Positions 60,943-64,000 of a stretch of DNA of 64,000 bases are shown piece after piece. The notes beneath the pieces are model-generated. The model did not search any database. It saw only the letters and a list, made by a program, of their open reading frames with translations, and was not told where the DNA came from. The position numbers and the translations under genes are program-made. The stretch is from Pseudorasbora parva (Eukaryota; Chordata; Actinopteri; Cypriniformes; Gobionidae), in NCBI RefSeq assembly GCF_024679245.1, contig NC_090195.1, positions 3,551,800 to 3,615,799 on the forward strand, in the 5' to 3' direction. Within the stretch, counting starts at the first letter, position 1, and each line of letters starts with the position of its first letter.

Positions 60943-62170
60943 GTCTGACCCAGTGTCTGAGTTACACAAAAACTACCCAAACACTGGGTTGTTACGTCTG
61001 ACCCAGGATCTGAGTAACACAAAAACTACCCAAACACTGGGTTGTTACGTCTGACCCAGGATCTGAGTAACACAAAAACTACCCAAACACTGGGTTGTTA
61101 CGTCTGACCCAGGATCTGAGTAACACAAAAACTACCCAAACACTGGGTTGTTACGTCTGACCCAGGATCTGAGTAACACAAAAACTACCCAAACACTGGG
61201 TTGTTACGTCTGACCCAGTGTCTGAGTAACACAAAAACTACCCAAACACTGGGTTGTTACGTCTGACCCAGGATCTGAGTAACACAAAAACTACCCAAAC
61301 ACTGGGTTGTTACATCTGACCCAGGATCTGAGTTACACAAAAACTACCCAAACACTGGGTTGTTACGTCTGACCCAGTGTCTGAGTAACACAAAAACTAC
61401 CCAAACACTGGGTTGTTACGTCTGACCCAGTGTCTGAGTAACACAAAAACTACCCAAACACTGGGTTGTTACGTCTGACCCAGGATCTGAGTAACACAAA
61501 AACTACCCAAACACTGGGTTGTTACATCTGACCCAGGATCTGAGTTACACAAAAACTACCCAAACACTGGGTTGTCACGTCTGACCCAGGATCTGAGTTA
61601 CACAAAAACTACCCAAACACTGGGTTGTTACGTCTGACCCAGGATCAGAGTGACACAAAAACTACCCAAACACTGGGTTGTTATGTCTGACCCAGGATCA
61701 GAGTGACACAAAAACTACCCAAACACTGGGTTGTCACGTCTGACCCAGGATCTGAGTTACACAAAAACTACCCAAACACTGGGTTGTCACGTCTGACCCA
61801 GTGTCTGAGTTACACAAAAACTACCCAAACACTGGGTTGTTATGTCTGACCCAGGATCTGAGTTACACAAAAACTACCCAAACACTAGGTTGTTACATCT
61901 GACCCAGGATCTGAGTTACACAAAAATTACCCAAACACTGGGTTGTTACGTCTGACCCAGGATCTGGGTTACACAAAAACTACCCAAACACTGGGTTGTT
62001 ACGTCTGACCCAGGATCTGGGTTACACAAAAACTACCCAAACACTGGGTTGTTACGTCTGACCCAGGATCTGGGTTACACAAAAACTACCCAAACACTGG
62101 GTTGTTACATCTGACCCAGGATCTGAGTGACACAAAAACTACCCAAACACTGGGTTGTTACGTCTGACCC
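60943..62170. repeat. 53-bp minisatellite, about 23 units
   Basis: The consensus contains 'gtctgacccaggatctgag', 'taacacaaaaactaccc' and 'aaacactgggttgttac'. Units are almost all exactly 53 bases with few substitutions (ATCTGAG, GTGTCTGAG, ATCAGAG variants). In GTGT variants CCCAGTGT pairs with ACACTGGG of the same unit. There are no unique spacers, so this is not a CRISPR array. Confidence 0.97.
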
Positions 62171-63037
62171 CAAGAATTCTTGGCCAGTCCAAGAATTTAA
62201 GGGAACCATTGGTTATGGTTAGTTTAAATCAACCACTATATTTAAAGTATGAGCAACAGCAATAGTATCTTAAAAAGCAAAGACGACTTAAATATGCCCT
62301 CTTCTGACTGCCATGTCCAGCAGTTGCTCTTATCCAGATTGATAAGACATGAAATGAGCTGAACAGATGATGAACATGCACTTCAGAGAGTTATTATACT
62401 GGCTAAAGACGTGCAAAATAAACCAATACAAATATTCACAACCGAATAGGACTGAACAAGTCGATGCAAGACTTTTTTTACATTGTTCAGATCTCTTGAC
62501 GGTGAGTCTGTAGTTTGGGGGGTTGTTTTTACATGCGCTCAGGGTTGATTCTCTTATTGGGCGTAACTTAAGGACAGTAAGTGCTTTATGCTTTTGTAGG
62601 GGAAACAGGGTGTGTGTGGTTGATATTAAGTTAGCATGAAATCAGAATCGACTCTTTTTGTGTAAAAAAAAATTCAATCACAACCACGTTCACTTTATTT
62701 CAACATCTCTTCATTGAATATCCAGTTTCGGTCAGAAATGCTTCATATTACAGAAGTAAAATGAATGCCAGTTCAGGTTGACTTTAAAACACCGTTTTGG
62801 ATTTGTTTTGCATAAATGCAAAAAAAAAATCCAAACATCGAATGTATATAATGAAATGTTCAGTGTTCCAGAACGGTCAATTATTTATAATCAAAGCATT
62901 TAAATAACTAGAAAAGGCAGTTGAAGAGGTGATTCATGCGTGCTGCTGATAAGTGTGTGTGCGTTGCCATGTTTTTTGTTGATCTTTTTTACAGCCTGAT
63001 ATCAGTGATGCTGATTTTTGCTCTATTTTTAATCCAG

Positions 63038-63196
63038 CGGCTGGTGAGTTTCTCTCTGGGAGATGCGGGTGTGGAGACTGTTGAAGAGGCTCTCTCACAG
63101 ATTCAACTTCTCGTTGACTCTTATCGGCTCTCCAGTGCCGAGGTGATGCTTGAGGTCTGGACCAACAAAGTCATCCTGAGAGACAGACACAACCAG
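63038..63196 (+). CDS. Exon of an EPS8-like protein, start of a PTB domain
   Basis: The 159-base exon (53 codons) has acceptor TTTTTAATCCAG and donor GTACGA. It encodes LVSFSLGDAGVETVEEALSQ, IQLLVDSYRLSSAEVMLEV and WTNKVILRDRHNQ. The pattern 'L-V-x-F-x-L...V-x-T-V-E-x-A...M-L-x-V...V-x-L-x-D' is that of the N-terminal PTB domain of EPS8 family proteins, which link receptors to Rac and actin. EPS8L1 (also on human 19q13) is the best guess. The remaining exons would lie to the right of the window. Confidence 0.6.
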
Positions 63197-63222
63197 GTAC
63201 GAATAAAACACGGAACAGAGCA

Positions 63223-63478
63223 CTTGACCCAGGATCTGAGTTACACAAAAACTACCCAAACACTGGGTTGTTACGTCTGACCCAGGATCTGAGTTACACA
63301 AAAACTACCCAAACACTGGGTCGTTACGTCTGACCCAGGATCTGAGTTACACAAAAACTACCCAAACACTGGGTTGTTACGTCTGACCCAGGATCTGAGT
63401 AACACAAAAACTACCCAAACACTGGGTTGTTACGTCTGACCCAGGATCTGAGTAACACAAAAACTACCAAACACTGAG
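63223..63478. repeat. 53-bp minisatellite, second array, about 5 units
   Basis: It has the same unit as 60943-62170, starting only about 26 bases after the splice donor of the EPS8-like exon. The last unit is degraded (accaaacactgagaag). Confidence 0.95.
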
Positions 63479-63978
63479 AAGTCAGAGCTACTGCATACAC
63501 TACCATTAAACTGATGGCAAAAAGCAAGCAAAGAAAGAATAGTCCAAAAGTCTTTAGAGCTTTATTGTGTGTGCATTTATCATATGCAACAGATAATTGC
63601 CTGGTTTCAGATTTCAAGGCTTAGATTTATCCAGATTAGGCCTTAGTTCTGTGAGGACATTTAAGTAGCGTCTATAAACATGCCTCAGAATAAAACACTT
63701 CTGGTGTACATCTTGAGATGGTGCAATATAAAACATCTCAAACATGCATTTGTCTGAGACTCGGCTTAAGGCTGTGAAACCGGGAGAATATGTGTTAACT
63801 TGAATGCAATGTGATGCAATCACTTTGGGTAAAAGTGTCTGCCAAATACATGAATGTAAAATTTTCTTGCAAGTCCACTAAAAACCAGCAAAGCCCCAGC
63901 TGATTAAAAGACTGAGATTTCAAATGAAGTCAGTGAAGAGAAAAGATCCTGCAGCATTTAAGACACTTGATCTAATCA

Positions 63979-64000
63979 CTCAAACACTGGGTTGTTAAGT
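63979..64000. repeat. 53-bp minisatellite, start of a third block at the window edge
   Basis: 'caaacactgggttgttaag' at the very end matches the unit. It may be the beginning of a further array beyond the window. Confidence 0.6.

Noticed and set aside
60943..62170. CRISPR-like regular array
   Set aside because: Units are contiguous 53-bp near-identical copies with no unique spacers, in a vertebrate genome; it is a minisatellite.

Overview
The window is vertebrate genomic DNA, almost certainly from a cyprinid teleost. The evidence is spliced genes with canonical GT/AG sites, very dense (CA)n, (GA)n and (TA)n microsatellites, Tc1-like transposons, LINE 3' ends and MITE families of the kind I associate with carp and zebrafish relatives. 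Three genes read leftward (minus strand) and part of a fourth reads rightward.

Layout. 1-15085 is a higher-order repeat cluster: five copies of a 3.0-3.3 kb unit carrying long CA/CT arrays. 15300-26588 holds the first five coding exons of a vesicular glutamate transporter, slc17a7 (VGLUT1 type). The rest of that gene must lie beyond the left edge, so the repeat cluster sits inside one of its introns. Its introns also hold a broken Tc1-like transposon (15534-16748) and several MITEs. 26780-27870 is a group of AACGATA-type MITEs upstream of the slc17a7 start. 30332-33774 is a small four-exon gene for a single-pass membrane protein of 175 residues (194 if an upstream in-frame ATG is used); I could not name it. 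34440-35190 is a second dead Tc1-like copy. 36860-38825 is a MITE carrying a nested element with a P2X7-like cysteine-rich coding remnant.

39307-56396 is a complete 11-exon coding sequence (656 aa) for an SLC6 transporter of the B0AT branch, best called slc6a16. A probable non-coding first exon and CpG-rich promoter lie at about 57361-57700. One of its introns holds three near-identical 2.14 kb repeat bodies followed by three copies of the repeat's 3' tail. From about 60446 a rightward gene begins; its one convincing exon (63038-63196) resembles the PTB domain of EPS8-like proteins. That exon lies between two arrays of the same 53-bp minisatellite.

The genes do not form an operon-like pathway. 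Their grouping is informative as synteny: SLC17A7, SLC6A16 and EPS8L1 all lie on human 19q13. The most unusual feature is that two different long repeat families (1-15085 and 43540-50187) share the same grammar. Each has a GCTGCRAGCAGC palindrome at its head, matched inverted ends GGGSCCAAGC/GCTTGGSCCC, internal GGTGGCGCT motifs, and stacked bodies followed by stacked tails. This suggests repeated self-insertion at one TAATAA site.
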